From Tubiluchus corallicola (Eukaryota; Priapulida; Priapulimorpha; Priapulimorphida; Tubiluchidae), in the NCBI GenBank assembly GCA_030141605.1, contig JAQGDQ010002479.1, positions 1 to 21,572 of the forward strand: a stretch of 21,572 nucleotides of DNA. The letters run 5' to 3'. The position numbers were made by a program, and so were the translations under genes. Under the pieces are notes generated by a model, which was given only the letters and a program-made list of their open reading frames with translations, was not told the origin of the DNA and did not search any database. Below, piece by piece: positions 7,692 through 16,434 of the stretch; the first letter of the stretch is position 1; each line of letters starts with the position of its first letter.

Positions 7692-8159
7692 ATGAAAAAA
7701 GCAATATTTGCAGGCTCGTTCGACCCCATTACTATTGGACACGAAAATATTGTAAAAAGAGCCCTAAACTTATTCGACGAAATTGTTATTGCCATAGGTA
7801 ATAATGGAGCCAAAAAGTATCATTTCTCCGTGAAAAAAAGAAAGTCTTTGGTAGAAAAGACTTTTGCCTCTTACCCCAAAGTCAAAGTTATGGTTTATGA
7901 TAAACTAACTGTGGAATTCTGCCAAGAGATAGAGGCACAGTATATGATAAGGGGCATACGCAATAATCTTGATTTTGAATACGAGAAAACCATTGCACAG
8001 AATAATAAAAAGTTGGCTGCAGAGATAGAAACCTTGTTTTTAATGACTGCTCCCGAACATTCGCATATATCGTCAACTGTGTTGCGAGATATTTTAAGAC
8101 ACGATGGAGACTTTATGTCGTTTGTACCTACAGTTTTGAACAGAGAAGATTTTGTATAA
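7692..8159 (+). CDS. coaD: Phosphopantetheine adenylyltransferase (CoaD)
   Basis: 155 residues, the normal length for the family. It transfers AMP from ATP to 4'-phosphopantetheine to give dephospho-CoA, the penultimate step of coenzyme A synthesis, in the cytosol. The nucleotidyltransferase signature GSFDPITIGH includes the TxGH motif (residues 14-17); IRGIRNNLDFEYE lies at 86-98 and ISSTVLR, the second ATP-binding motif, at 126-132. An in-frame upstream ATG at 7662 would add ten basic residues and overlap the previous gene. I chose 7692 because MKKAIFAGSFDP is the usual CoaD start and it leaves a 16-bp gap after the plug-protein stop. It probably shares the upstream operon's transcript. Confidence 0.97.
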   Translation: MKKAIFAGSFDPITIGHENIVKRALNLFDEIVIAIGNNGAKKYHFSVKKRKSLVEKTFASYPKVKVMVYDKLTVEFCQEIEAQYMIRGIRNNLDFEYEKTIAQNNKKLAAEIETLFLMTAPEHSHISSTVLRDILRHDGDFMSFVPTVLNREDFV

Positions 8160-8214
8160 GTCGCTTACTATAAGAATACTGCCTTAGTTTGAGCTTTTGA
8201 TGTAGAGTGTTGCC

Positions 8215-8256
8215 AAAACTAACTATTCAATGATTTTCTTCAATTGTTAGGTTTTT
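8215..8256 (+). terminator. Possible weak terminator after coaD
   Basis: AAAACTAAC at 8215-8223 can pair imperfectly with GTTAGGTTTT (8246-8255) across a loop of about 22 nt, and the distal arm ends in a T run. The stem is short and bulged and has few G-C pairs. The position between the coaD operon and the efflux operon fits a terminator, but the structure alone is not convincing. Confidence 0.25.
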
Positions 8257-8325
8257 GCTTACAATGTCTGCTATAATTATAAAAAAATAGTTGTTTTTTA
8301 ATAATTTCTATAACAATTATTTTTC

Positions 8326-8333
8326 TAAATTTG
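8326..8333 (+). promoter_or_regulatory. Candidate -7 element of the efflux operon
   Basis: TAAATTTG matches TAnnTTTG and would give a start site near 8340, about 30 nt before the ATG at 8371. There is no TTG at the usual 18-20 bp upstream; the nearest is 8291-8293, which is too far. It may need an activator or use a degenerate -33 box. No regulator gene is adjacent. Confidence 0.45.
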
Positions 8334-8370
8334 CGTTTTGTTTACTAAGTTTCTCATAGTATAAAGTAAA

Positions 8371-9726
8371 ATGGCATTGAAAAACACAACAATACTCTTA
8401 TTAGTATTTATATTTACAACTTCTTTACAGGCACAACAAAGTTTTGATATTGACCAAGCAATAGAGTATGCTTTAGAAAATAACAAATCTCTGCTCAATG
8501 CTAAGTTACAAGAAAAAGATGCACGAGCACGTATCAATGAAGTTATTGCTACTGGTTTGCCCCAAGTAAACTTAGCTCTTAACATCAACGACTATTTAAA
8601 AATACCTACCAGTGTACTACCTGCCAATGCTTTTGACCCTAGCGCTCCTGTAGACGAGTTTATTGCTGTAGAATTCGGGACACAATTTCAAGGAAACTTC
8701 AATATCAATGCACAACAAATGATTTTCGATGGTTCATTCCTCACGGGTTTGAAAGCCTCTAATACATACAAAGACCTTATTTCTAAAGATCATATTAAAA
8801 CAGAACAAGATATTATTGAAAATACTTTAAAAGCATTTTATATTATACTTATCAACAAAGAAAGGTTAGAACTTGCGAACCAGAATATTGCCACCTTAGA
8901 AAAAACACTTGACGAAACGACTGTAATGTATGAAAATGGGTATAGTGAAAAAACAGATGTTGATAGAATAAAGGTACAACTCAATAATGTAAAAACCGAG
9001 CAGAAAGATTTAGACAAAAATTTAGAATTGAGTTATATTCTCTTAAAATTTCAAATAGGAATGCCTGTTAGAGAAACATTAGAGATAGAAGGAAACCTTA
9101 AAGAATTTGATTTTTCTTATGAAGAAAGTGAAATTAATAGTTTTGCCTACGACAAACGTGTAGAAGTACAACAGATGGAACTACAAAAAGAAATGGCTGT
9201 CTTAGACCTTAAACTTGTGTACAACGATAGGCTACCTAAACTGTATTTGCAGGCAGGATATGGAAACATACTTGGAACAAGTGAATTCAATCAAGTATGG
9301 AACATAAACAATTGGTACGACAATTACTTTATAGGTGCTAGCCTCACTATCCCTATTTTTAACGGGTTTAGTAGAGATTATAGCATTCAAAGAAAGAAAA
9401 TAGCCATAGAAACCATAGAAAACCAACGTTTTGACTTGGAAAACAGCATAGACCAAGAACTTTTCTCAGCCCGGAAAACACTACAAAATAGTATAGAAAA
9501 ACTGGATGTCCAAAAACAAAACTTAGAACTTGCGGAAGAAGTTTATGAAAACGTAAGAGAACAATATAAAAACGGAATAAGCTCGAACATAGAACTACTT
9601 AATACAGAAACATCGTACAGAGAGTCGGAAGTGCTTTACTACTCAGCCATATACGAAGTTTTAGTTTCAAAAATAGATTTGGATAAAGCACTTGGAAATC
9701 TTGAAAAATACAAAAATAAAGAATAA
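8371..9726 (+). CDS. TolC-family outer-membrane efflux channel
   Basis: 451 residues with a signal peptide ending near TTSLQAQQS. The body is the duplicated OMF layout: two long helical stretches rich in E, K, N and Q, separated by strand segments (FNINAQQMIFDGSFLTGLKAS at about residues 110-130 and the equivalent IGASLTIPIFNGFSRDYS in the second half). The second repeat has the typical ENVREQYKNGISSNIELLNTET, where family members show YxxGxxxxxxLLxA. The trimer would form the outer-membrane and periplasmic tunnel for the adaptor and pump encoded directly downstream (2-bp gap to the adaptor). Order, spacing and strand make a single operon very likely. The exported substrate cannot be read from the sequence. 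Confidence 0.93.
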   Translation: MALKNTTILLLVFIFTTSLQAQQSFDIDQAIEYALENNKSLLNAKLQEKDARARINEVIATGLPQVNLALNINDYLKIPTSVLPANAFDPSAPVDEFIAVEFGTQFQGNFNINAQQMIFDGSFLTGLKASNTYKDLISKDHIKTEQDIIENTLKAFYIILINKERLELANQNIATLEKTLDETTVMYENGYSEKTDVDRIKVQLNNVKTEQKDLDKNLELSYILLKFQIGMPVRETLEIEGNLKEFDFSYEESEINSFAYDKRVEVQQMELQKEMAVLDLKLVYNDRLPKLYLQAGYGNILGTSEFNQVWNINNWYDNYFIGASLTIPIFNGFSRDYSIQRKKIAIETIENQRFDLENSIDQELFSARKTLQNSIEKLDVQKQNLELAEEVYENVREQYKNGISSNIELLNTETSYRESEVLYYSAIYEVLVSKIDLDKALGNLEKYKNKE

Positions 9727-9728
9727 TT

Positions 9729-10865
9729 ATGAATAAGACAGCAATCATACTATTGACTACCACCAGTCTACTACTTGTAAAGTGTGGAAACGATACAGAT
9801 ATACATAAGAAAAAACAAGAAATAATAAAACTAAGAGAGCAAATTTCTGAATTAAAAGAACAAATAGAACAAATAGAGAAAGAAATAGCTCTAATAGATA
9901 CAACCTTTACAGACAAAGACCTACCCGTTGTAAATATAAAAAAAGTAGAATATACTTTTTCACACTACTCAGAGTTTAGAGGTAGTATCAAATCTCTACA
10001 AAATATAAGAATAAATGCAGAAGTAAGCGGTAAGGTTGTGAAACTGAAAATAAAGGAAGGACAGCGAGTTGCAAAAGACCAAACACTCGTTGTTATAGAT
10101 CCTGACATAATAGAAAAACAAATTAAAGAAGTAGAAACAGCCTTAGAACTTGCTACTGACCTTTATGAGAAGCAAAGCAACTTATGGGAGAAAAACATTG
10201 GCACAGAGGTACAGTATCTACAAACAAAAAATAATAAAGAAGCATTAGAAACACAGTTGGCAACCCTCAACGCCCAATTGGATCTACACTACATAAAAGC
10301 CCCTTTTGACGGAACAATAGAAAACCTTAACGTGAGAGAAAGAGAAATTGTTCAACCGGGAGCTTCCTTATTTAACCTTCAAAATCACAAAGAATTATAT
10401 ATAGAAGCAGATATATCGGAGCATTTCGTAGGAAAAATAAGCAACAACCAAACTGTAGAAATTCTAATACCTGTATTGGAGGAAACAACAAAATCGCATA
10501 TTACATCAGTAGGACAAATTATCAATTTAGAAAACCGTACATTTAAGATAGAAATACAATTAGACGATAACTCAAACTACAAGCCAAATCTCACAGCTAT
10601 AATAACAGCCAAAGACTACCAAAACGATAAAGCTATAACAGTTTCTACAAAAACAATACAAGAAGATGCAAAAGGCCCTTACATATACATAGCCGTAAAA
10701 GAAGATAAGCACTTGATAGCTCAAAGACAATATGTCAAATTGGGGAGGTCATACAATAGCCATATAGAAATAACAGAAGGCATAGAACTCGATGATATTA
10801 TTATAACAGAAGGCTTTAGAATCTTACAAAATGGAGACAAAATAAAAGTCCTAAACAACGATTAA
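9729..10865 (+). CDS. Membrane-fusion (periplasmic adaptor) lipoprotein of an RND efflux system
   Basis: 378 residues. LLLVKCG forms a lipobox with the acylated Cys19, so it should be an inner-membrane-attached lipoprotein like AcrA. A coiled coil follows at about 28-60 (QEIIKLREQISELKEQIEQI), an extra N-terminal helix seen in some Bacteroidota adaptors. Next come the first half of the lipoyl domain (INAEVSGKVVKLKIKEGQRV), a short hairpin, and the second half (YIKAPFDGTIENLNVREREI), then the beta-barrel and membrane-proximal domains. The lipoyl and barrel modules are those of HlyD/AcrA proteins. It should bridge the TolC-like channel (upstream) and the RND pump (11 bp downstream). Confidence 0.93.
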   Translation: MNKTAIILLTTTSLLLVKCGNDTDIHKKKQEIIKLREQISELKEQIEQIEKEIALIDTTFTDKDLPVVNIKKVEYTFSHYSEFRGSIKSLQNIRINAEVSGKVVKLKIKEGQRVAKDQTLVVIDPDIIEKQIKEVETALELATDLYEKQSNLWEKNIGTEVQYLQTKNNKEALETQLATLNAQLDLHYIKAPFDGTIENLNVREREIVQPGASLFNLQNHKELYIEADISEHFVGKISNNQTVEILIPVLEETTKSHITSVGQIINLENRTFKIEIQLDDNSNYKPNLTAIITAKDYQNDKAITVSTKTIQEDAKGPYIYIAVKEDKHLIAQRQYVKLGRSYNSHIEITEGIELDDIIITEGFRILQNGDKIKVLNND

Positions 10866-10876
10866 AAAGCAAGAAG

Positions 10877-13800
10877 ATGACAGAAGAAAATAAAAAAATA
10901 CAAAAAGAATTTAAACTTACCACACTTGCCCTAAAAAACAAAGTATCTGTTTATGTACTTACCCTACTTATAGTTATACTTGGAATAAGTTCGTACATTC
11001 AGCTACCCAAAGAAAAGTACCCAGAAGTATCGTTACCTACCATATACGTTACTGCTATATATGCAGGCAACTCGCCCGAAGACATAGAAAACCTTATTAC
11101 TCGAGAATTAGAAAAAGAAATAAGTACCATATCCGAAATAGACAATATAGAATCAGTGTCTATGGAAGATTTTTGTATCATCGCAGTTGAATTTCAATCA
11201 GAAACAGACATAGACTATGCCCATAGAAAAGTAAAAGACGCAGTAGATAAAGCCAAAAAGGAACTACCCTCCGACTTGAAAGAAGATCCTGATGTTGCCG
11301 AGTTCAATATATCAGAAAACATCCCTATGCTCAACCTCAACTTTACAGGGGAGCGTTATACCTTAGACCAATTAGAAGAATTTGCAGAAATAGTAGAAGA
11401 GGAAGTAGAAAGGTTTCCAGAAGTTCTTAAAACAGAAATATACGGGGTCGACGAAAAAGAAGTAGCAATACGAGTTGATCCCTATAAAATGGATGCCCGT
11501 AAAGTAACCTTCGACAACATAGAGCAAGCAGTAGCCTCTGAGAATATAACTTTCTCTGCAGGCAATCTCATTGCTGATGATACAAGAAGAAATATACGTG
11601 TGGTGGGAGAATACACAGACCCCACAGAAATAGAAAATATTATTGTAAAACAAGAAAACAACAATATTGTATATTTAAAAGATATTGCTACTGTTCACTT
11701 TACCTACAAAGACAAACAAAACTATGCCCGCCTCAACAACGAGCCTGTTGTTCGATTAGATATAATGAAAAAAGCAGGGGAAAATCTCATTATAGCTACC
11801 GAAAAAGTAATGGAGGTTGTACATAAACTACAAAAAGAAACATTTCCCAAAGACTTAAAAATTACTGTAACCAACGACCAATCAACAGAAACAAAAGAAC
11901 AAGTAGATAGTTTAGGCAACAACATTGTATTTGGTGTGATATTGGTAGTATTGGTACTTTTATTTTTTCTTGGAACACGCAATTCACTTTTCGTAGGAAT
12001 GGCAATACCCCTATCAATGTTTATGGCTCTTGGTATACTTGGTATACTTGGTGTAACCATCAATACAATGGTTCTTTTTGCTCTCATTATGGCACTTGGT
12101 ATGTTGGTGGACAACGGTATTGTAGTAGTAGAAAATATTTATCGCTTACTGGAAGAAGGAAAAACCTTGTTTCAAGCTACTAAAGAAGGAGTAGGAGAAG
12201 TAGCATTACCTATTATATCATCTACTGCTACTACACTTGCAGCATTCTTCCCACTTGCAATGTGGCCTGGTATAATGGGCGAGTTTATGTTATACCTACC
12301 ACTTACCCTTATCATCACACTTGGCTCCTCGCTATTCGTTGCACTTGTTATCAACCCAGTGTTCATATCCACCTATATGAAGGTGCAAGAAAACCTAAGC
12401 CCCAACCATCAGAAAATACTTAAAAACACTATTGTTTTTGTAAGTTTTGCAACTACATTGGCACTATTGAAAATTACAACACTTAGTAATTTACTATTTT
12501 TATCTGCAATAATAGTGCCTATAAATATATATATATTAGAACCCACTTCTAAGAAATTTCAAAATGTATTACTACCTAAATTAGAAAATTTTTATCAAGG
12601 TAGGGTAAAACATGCACTGCAACATCCGAAAAAGTATTTTCTTGGAACAATTGCATCCCTTATATTTTCTGTAATGCTGCTTGGCATATTTTCGCCAAAT
12701 GTTCTATTCTTCCCCGAAGTAGAACCCCTGTTTATTGATACATATATAGAATTTCCCATAGGAACAGAGATAGAGAAGACCAACAAATATACCCAAAAAG
12801 TAGAAGAACACATATTAAAAAAATTAGAGCCCTATCAAGAAATAGTAGATGCTGTTGTAACCAATGTAAGTCAAGGAGCTTCTGATGCCAACAACGACCT
12901 TACTGCAATGGGAGGTAGCGAAAATCCACATAAAGGAAAAATAACTGTCTACTTTGTAGAAAGCCAATATAGAGGAAATTTAAAAACTTCAAAAATATTG
13001 ACTGAATTGAGAGAAAGCATACCTGCAGAGCCAGGAGTAAGTGTAATCATAAGTCAAGATGCAGTCGGCCCACCAGCAGGTAAACCCATAAATATGGAAA
13101 TACGAGGTGAGGAGTTTGAAGTATTAATAGACCTTTCAGAAAAAGTACAACAAGTAATAAAAGATGCTCAAGTAGAAGGTATAGAATACCTTAAAAGCAG
13201 CTTGGAACTTGGGAAACCTGAACTTTTAATTAATATAGACAGAGACCAAGCAAGACGCTACGGACTATCCACACTATCTATAGCCAATGAAATAAGAACA
13301 GCAGTGTTTGGTAAAGAAATATCAAAATACAAAGAAGGAGAAGACGACTACGAAATCAATGTTAGATTTAACGAAAAATACAGGTACGACATAAACACAA
13401 TAATGAACAAAGAGATAACTTTTAGAAATCAAAGCACAGGTAAACTTGTTAGTGTGCCTATATCTTCCGTAGCCAGTTTGCAATATACTACTACCTACGG
13501 CTCCATAAACCGCATAGACGAAAAAAGAGTAGCTGTATTAAGTTCTAATGTGTTAGACGGGTACAACGCTACCAAAATAAACAACCAACTAAAAAAACTA
13601 TTAAAGAGCTTCGACCTACCACAAGGATATACTATCAGCTTTACAGGAGAACAAGAACAGCAAGAGGAAGAAATGGCATTTCTTTCGCAAGCATTGATAA
13701 TAGCAGTGTTTATGATATTTCTTATCATAGTAACACAATTCAACCAAATAACAGCTCCATTTATTATAATAACTTCCGTAGTATTCAGCACCATAGGAGT

Positions 13801-14287
13801 ATTCCTTGGTATTGTTATTTTCAATATGGAATTTATCGTTATTATGACAATGATAGGTATTATATCACTTGCAGGAGTAGTTGTAAATAATGCTATTGTG
13901 TTGATTGATTTTATGAAACTGACCATAGAAAGAAGAAAAATAGAACTTGCCATACCCGAAGGTGAATCCCTGCCCTACGATGAGCTTTTGAACAGTATAG
14001 AAATAGCAGGAAAAACTCGTTTGCGACCTGTATTACTTACAGCCATTACGACCATACTTGGCTTAGTGCCACTTGCCGTAGGGTTGAATATAGATTTTAT
14101 AGGCTTGTTCGCAAGTTACGATGCTAATGCCTACGTAGGAGGAGACAACGTTGCCTTCTGGGGGCCAATGGCTTGGACAATCATATTTGGGCTTACAACC
14201 GCTACTTTCCTTACTCTTATTATAGTACCTGTAATGTATTTATTGGCATACAAACTTACTCAACTTTTCAAGAGATTAAAAAAATAG
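10877..14287 (+). CDS. RND-family (AcrB/MdtB-type) efflux permease
   Basis: 1136 residues, slightly longer than the usual 1020-1060. The start has the conserved first transmembrane helix with YPEVSLPTIYVTAIYAGNSP, as in AcrB-type pumps. The TM4 signature GMLVDNGIVVVENI carries Asp412 of the proton relay, while the neighbouring second Asp of AcrB (D408) is Asn413 here. The second half has the matching VVVNNAIVLIDFMK block in TM10, and the usual conserved TM11-12 end (RLRPVLLTAITTILGLVPLA). Two extra hydrophobic segments at roughly residues 515-560 lie between TM6 and TM7 and account for much of the extra length. It should use the proton gradient to expel substrates from the periplasm or inner membrane. 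The substrate is unknown; HAE-type drug export is more likely than metal export because the metal-pump signature is absent. Confidence 0.94.
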   Translation: MTEENKKIQKEFKLTTLALKNKVSVYVLTLLIVILGISSYIQLPKEKYPEVSLPTIYVTAIYAGNSPEDIENLITRELEKEISTISEIDNIESVSMEDFCIIAVEFQSETDIDYAHRKVKDAVDKAKKELPSDLKEDPDVAEFNISENIPMLNLNFTGERYTLDQLEEFAEIVEEEVERFPEVLKTEIYGVDEKEVAIRVDPYKMDARKVTFDNIEQAVASENITFSAGNLIADDTRRNIRVVGEYTDPTEIENIIVKQENNNIVYLKDIATVHFTYKDKQNYARLNNEPVVRLDIMKKAGENLIIATEKVMEVVHKLQKETFPKDLKITVTNDQSTETKEQVDSLGNNIVFGVILVVLVLLFFLGTRNSLFVGMAIPLSMFMALGILGILGVTINTMVLFALIMALGMLVDNGIVVVENIYRLLEEGKTLFQATKEGVGEVALPIISSTATTLAAFFPLAMWPGIMGEFMLYLPLTLIITLGSSLFVALVINPVFISTYMKVQENLSPNHQKILKNTIVFVSFATTLALLKITTLSNLLFLSAIIVPINIYILEPTSKKFQNVLLPKLENFYQGRVKHALQHPKKYFLGTIASLIFSVMLLGIFSPNVLFFPEVEPLFIDTYIEFPIGTEIEKTNKYTQKVEEHILKKLEPYQEIVDAVVTNVSQGASDANNDLTAMGGSENPHKGKITVYFVESQYRGNLKTSKILTELRESIPAEPGVSVIISQDAVGPPAGKPINMEIRGEEFEVLIDLSEKVQQVIKDAQVEGIEYLKSSLELGKPELLINIDRDQARRYGLSTLSIANEIRTAVFGKEISKYKEGEDDYEINVRFNEKYRYDINTIMNKEITFRNQSTGKLVSVPISSVASLQYTTTYGSINRIDEKRVAVLSSNVLDGYNATKINNQLKKLLKSFDLPQGYTISFTGEQEQQEEEMAFLSQALIIAVFMIFLIIVTQFNQITAPFIIITSVVFSTIGVFLGIVIFNMEFIVIMTMIGIISLAGVVVNNAIVLIDFMKLTIERRKIELAIPEGESLPYDELLNSIEIAGKTRLRPVLLTAITTILGLVPLAVGLNIDFIGLFASYDANAYVGGDNVAFWGPMAWTIIFGLTTATFLTLIIVPVMYLLAYKLTQLFKRLKK

Positions 14288-14292
14288 GTTAA

Positions 14293-14486
14293 TATACTAC
14301 TATTCCTGCTTCTTCACATACGCCTACTAGTGATAATGCTGATTTTATGGAGCGTATAAAAGAACTGCAAAATAAAATTGGAAGTCAATTAAAACAGTTA
14401 CCACAAAAAATAGTTATATTGAGAAATTGGAAGATATAGTCGTGTCTCAAAAGGATACTATAAAAATTAATAGAAAAACTTGTTAA
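14293..14486 (+). pseudogene. Frameshifted remnant of a coiled-coil-like coding sequence
   Basis: From 14293 one frame reads as plausible protein (SSHTPTSDNADFMERIKELQ, continuing NKIGSQLKQLPQK) and stops at 14437-14439. Just before that, near 14410, a second frame continues in the same style (NSYIEKLEDIVVSQKDTIKI, then NRKTC and TAA at about 14484-14486). One small indel would join the two into a single charged helical segment. There is no good start and I recognise no family. Its last codons lie inside the left arm of the inverted repeat, and the right arm keeps a nearly identical version of them. Confidence 0.35.
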
Positions 14487-14620
14487 ATAGCCCTGAACAG
14501 TTTTAAACACTATTAAATTAAACTTTTATCTCATTTGTTTTTATTTTTTTCCTTTTGCTTCTGCATCTTATTATTTATAAGACTTTCCTGCTTTTTTTAT
14601 GTGATTTGTAATCTATTCTT
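14462..14620 (+). repeat. Left arm of a ~160-bp inverted repeat flanking the GT22-like gene
   Basis: The reverse complement of 16162-16325 aligns along this whole stretch with roughly 20 differences and a few small indels, about 85% alike by eye. The longest exact block is 37 bp (14576-14612, containing GACTTTCCTGC, a run of seven T, then ATGTGATTTG). Another exact block covers TTTTAAACACTATTAAA, and ACTTGTTAAATAG is also shared. Similarity fades into the promoter of the next gene. Confidence 0.85.
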
Positions 14621-14623
14621 TTT

Positions 14624-14653
14624 TTGTTTTCTAATACACTGTATTTATATTTA
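14624..14653 (+). promoter_or_regulatory. Candidate promoter of the GT22-like gene
   Basis: TTG at 14624-14626 and TATATTTA at 14646-14653 are 19 bp apart. The -7 box matches TAnnTTTG in all fixed positions but the last. Transcription would start near 14660, about 18 nt before the ATG. It sits just inside the left repeat arm, so the gene appears to carry its own promoter. Confidence 0.45.
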
Positions 14654-14677
14654 CGTAAGTAAAAAAAATACCCTAAG

Positions 14678-16126
14678 ATGAACGCTATAGAACATAAACA
14701 AGTAGGACAATTTCATAGTTACTTTAAAAAATATGCTATCTATTACATAGTAATAGCAGTTTATTTTATTGGCTCGATTTTTTCTGTAGGCTATTACAAA
14801 CCAGATGAGCATTTCTCTATATTAGATTTTGCAGGTCTCAAATTGGGACTTATAGAAATTAGAAATCAGACATGGGAATACCATACGCAGATAAGACCTA
14901 CATTACAGCCTTTGATGATAGTGTGGCTGGCAAAATTTCTTTCAGTTTTTGGTATTACCAGCCCATTTGTAATAACCACTATTTTACGTATGTTTTCAGC
15001 AGCGTTGGCATTGTTGTGTATATATTTATTAATAAAAACGTTTAGCCCTACCATCAAAAATGAAATACTTAAAAAATGGTTTATACCTTTGTCTTTTCTA
15101 TTGTGGTTTGTTGTTTATAACGGTGTCAGATATTCGGCAGAAAACTGGTCAGGAGCTACTTTTCTTATAGCACTCACATTTATCCTTCGTAAGGGTTATC
15201 AGTCCTATGCACATCATATTCTTATAGGAGCTTTACTTGGTATTTCTTTTTTATTTAAGTATCAAACAGCTTTTCTATTGATTGGTTTGGGCCCTTGGAT
15301 GCTCATTATAGAACGAAGGAACTTTTTGAAACTAACAACATTGACTGCAGCCTTCTTTATAATTGCAGGGCTTAGTATTTTGCTGGATAGGTATTATTAT
15401 GGAGAGTGGACACTTTCTACGTGGAATTACTTTGAGCAGAATATTTTGTTAGACAAAGCATCTGACTTTGGGAGAATGCCCTGGCACTACTACTTTACAG
15501 CATTGTTTAAAGATGCCTTGCCTCCTTTGAGCTTGGTATATGTTGTAAGTATATTGGCTGTTGTTTTTTTCAAGCCCAAAAGTGCTATAACGTGGGTGAT
15601 AGTGCCTTTGGTACTTATACACAACATTATACCTCATAAAGAGTTGCGTTTTTTGTTTCCCATTATGAACTTATTGCCCATTACTATCATCTACGCAATA
15701 GAGATAGCACAAGACAAAATAAAGTTCCAAAAACCTCTTGTAGAATACAAAGCATTTAAATATAGTGCAAAGATATTTTGGTATGTCAATTGTTTAATGG
15801 TATTAATTATAGCTTTCAAACCAACTACCGACGAGGTAGTCCTTTTTAAGAAAATTTATACTACTTATAAAGAGCCTACAACTTTATACTGTGTAGGTGG
15901 TAGTATTCCTCTTCTATTTTATGCGGGGGAAAACCTACAAATAAAAGAAATTGATAGTATAGAACAAATACCCTATAATGAAAATACAAAACAACTAATC
16001 TTTACTTACAAGAAGCAAGAAGGATATAATCTGGTTTACACCAATAGGCCAGAGTGGATTAAAGATTTTAATTTCAACAACTGGCAAGAACGAGCAAAAA
16101 CTCTGTATGTGTATGAATTAAATTAA
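14678..16126 (+). CDS. Polytopic GT22-like (Alg9/PIG-B type) mannosyltransferase
   Basis: 482 residues with around ten hydrophobic segments. Near the N-terminus, after the first membrane helix, KPDEHFS (41-47) matches the lumenal/periplasmic acidic motif of GT-C enzymes (HPDEHFQ in many GT22 members). It is followed by TWEYHTQIRP (65-74), where the family has WE-x3-x-RP. HKELRFLFP at 320-328 is the GT22 signature HKExRFxxP. Such enzymes use a polyprenyl-phosphate sugar and act on the outer face of the membrane. The acceptor here is unknown. The gene is alone, not in a polysaccharide cluster, and sits between two inverted repeat arms with its own likely promoter. It is convergent with the dehydrogenase gene downstream. 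Confidence 0.8.
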   Translation: MNAIEHKQVGQFHSYFKKYAIYYIVIAVYFIGSIFSVGYYKPDEHFSILDFAGLKLGLIEIRNQTWEYHTQIRPTLQPLMIVWLAKFLSVFGITSPFVITTILRMFSAALALLCIYLLIKTFSPTIKNEILKKWFIPLSFLLWFVVYNGVRYSAENWSGATFLIALTFILRKGYQSYAHHILIGALLGISFLFKYQTAFLLIGLGPWMLIIERRNFLKLTTLTAAFFIIAGLSILLDRYYYGEWTLSTWNYFEQNILLDKASDFGRMPWHYYFTALFKDALPPLSLVYVVSILAVVFFKPKSAITWVIVPLVLIHNIIPHKELRFLFPIMNLLPITIIYAIEIAQDKIKFQKPLVEYKAFKYSAKIFWYVNCLMVLIIAFKPTTDEVVLFKKIYTTYKEPTTLYCVGGSIPLLFYAGENLQIKEIDSIEQIPYNENTKQLIFTYKKQEGYNLVYTNRPEWIKDFNFNNWQERAKTLYVYELN

Positions 16127-16161
16127 TTATGATGATATATTATTTATGAGATACAAAGCAG

Positions 16162-16325
16162 AAAAGAGTAAATTACAAATCACATAAAAAAAGCAGGAAA
16201 GTCTTATAGGTAATAGAATGCCGAAGTGAAAGTAAGAAAAAACAAAAACAAATAGGGTAAAAGTTTAAGTTTAATAGTGTTTAAAACTTTTCAAGACTAT
16301 TTAACAAGTTTTTTTATTAATTTTT
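16162..16325 (-). repeat. Right arm of the inverted repeat flanking the GT22-like gene
   Basis: Reverse-complement partner of 14462-14620. The exact 37-bp block lies at about 16172-16208 here. At the outer end it keeps AAAAATTAAT, a short A-rich stretch and ACTTGTTAA, which in the left arm encodes the last residues of a broken ORF. The rest of the 16127-16434 intergenic interval shows no gene; the arm occupies the space between two convergent genes. Confidence 0.85.
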
Positions 16326-16434
16326 GCTACTTACAGTTATGTATTCTTATACAAACTTCTATTATTCGCCTCAAAATAGACAAAAATCAAAATTCTTTCG
16401 TTTCAACAGAATATCAACAAGTTATTAACAATAC

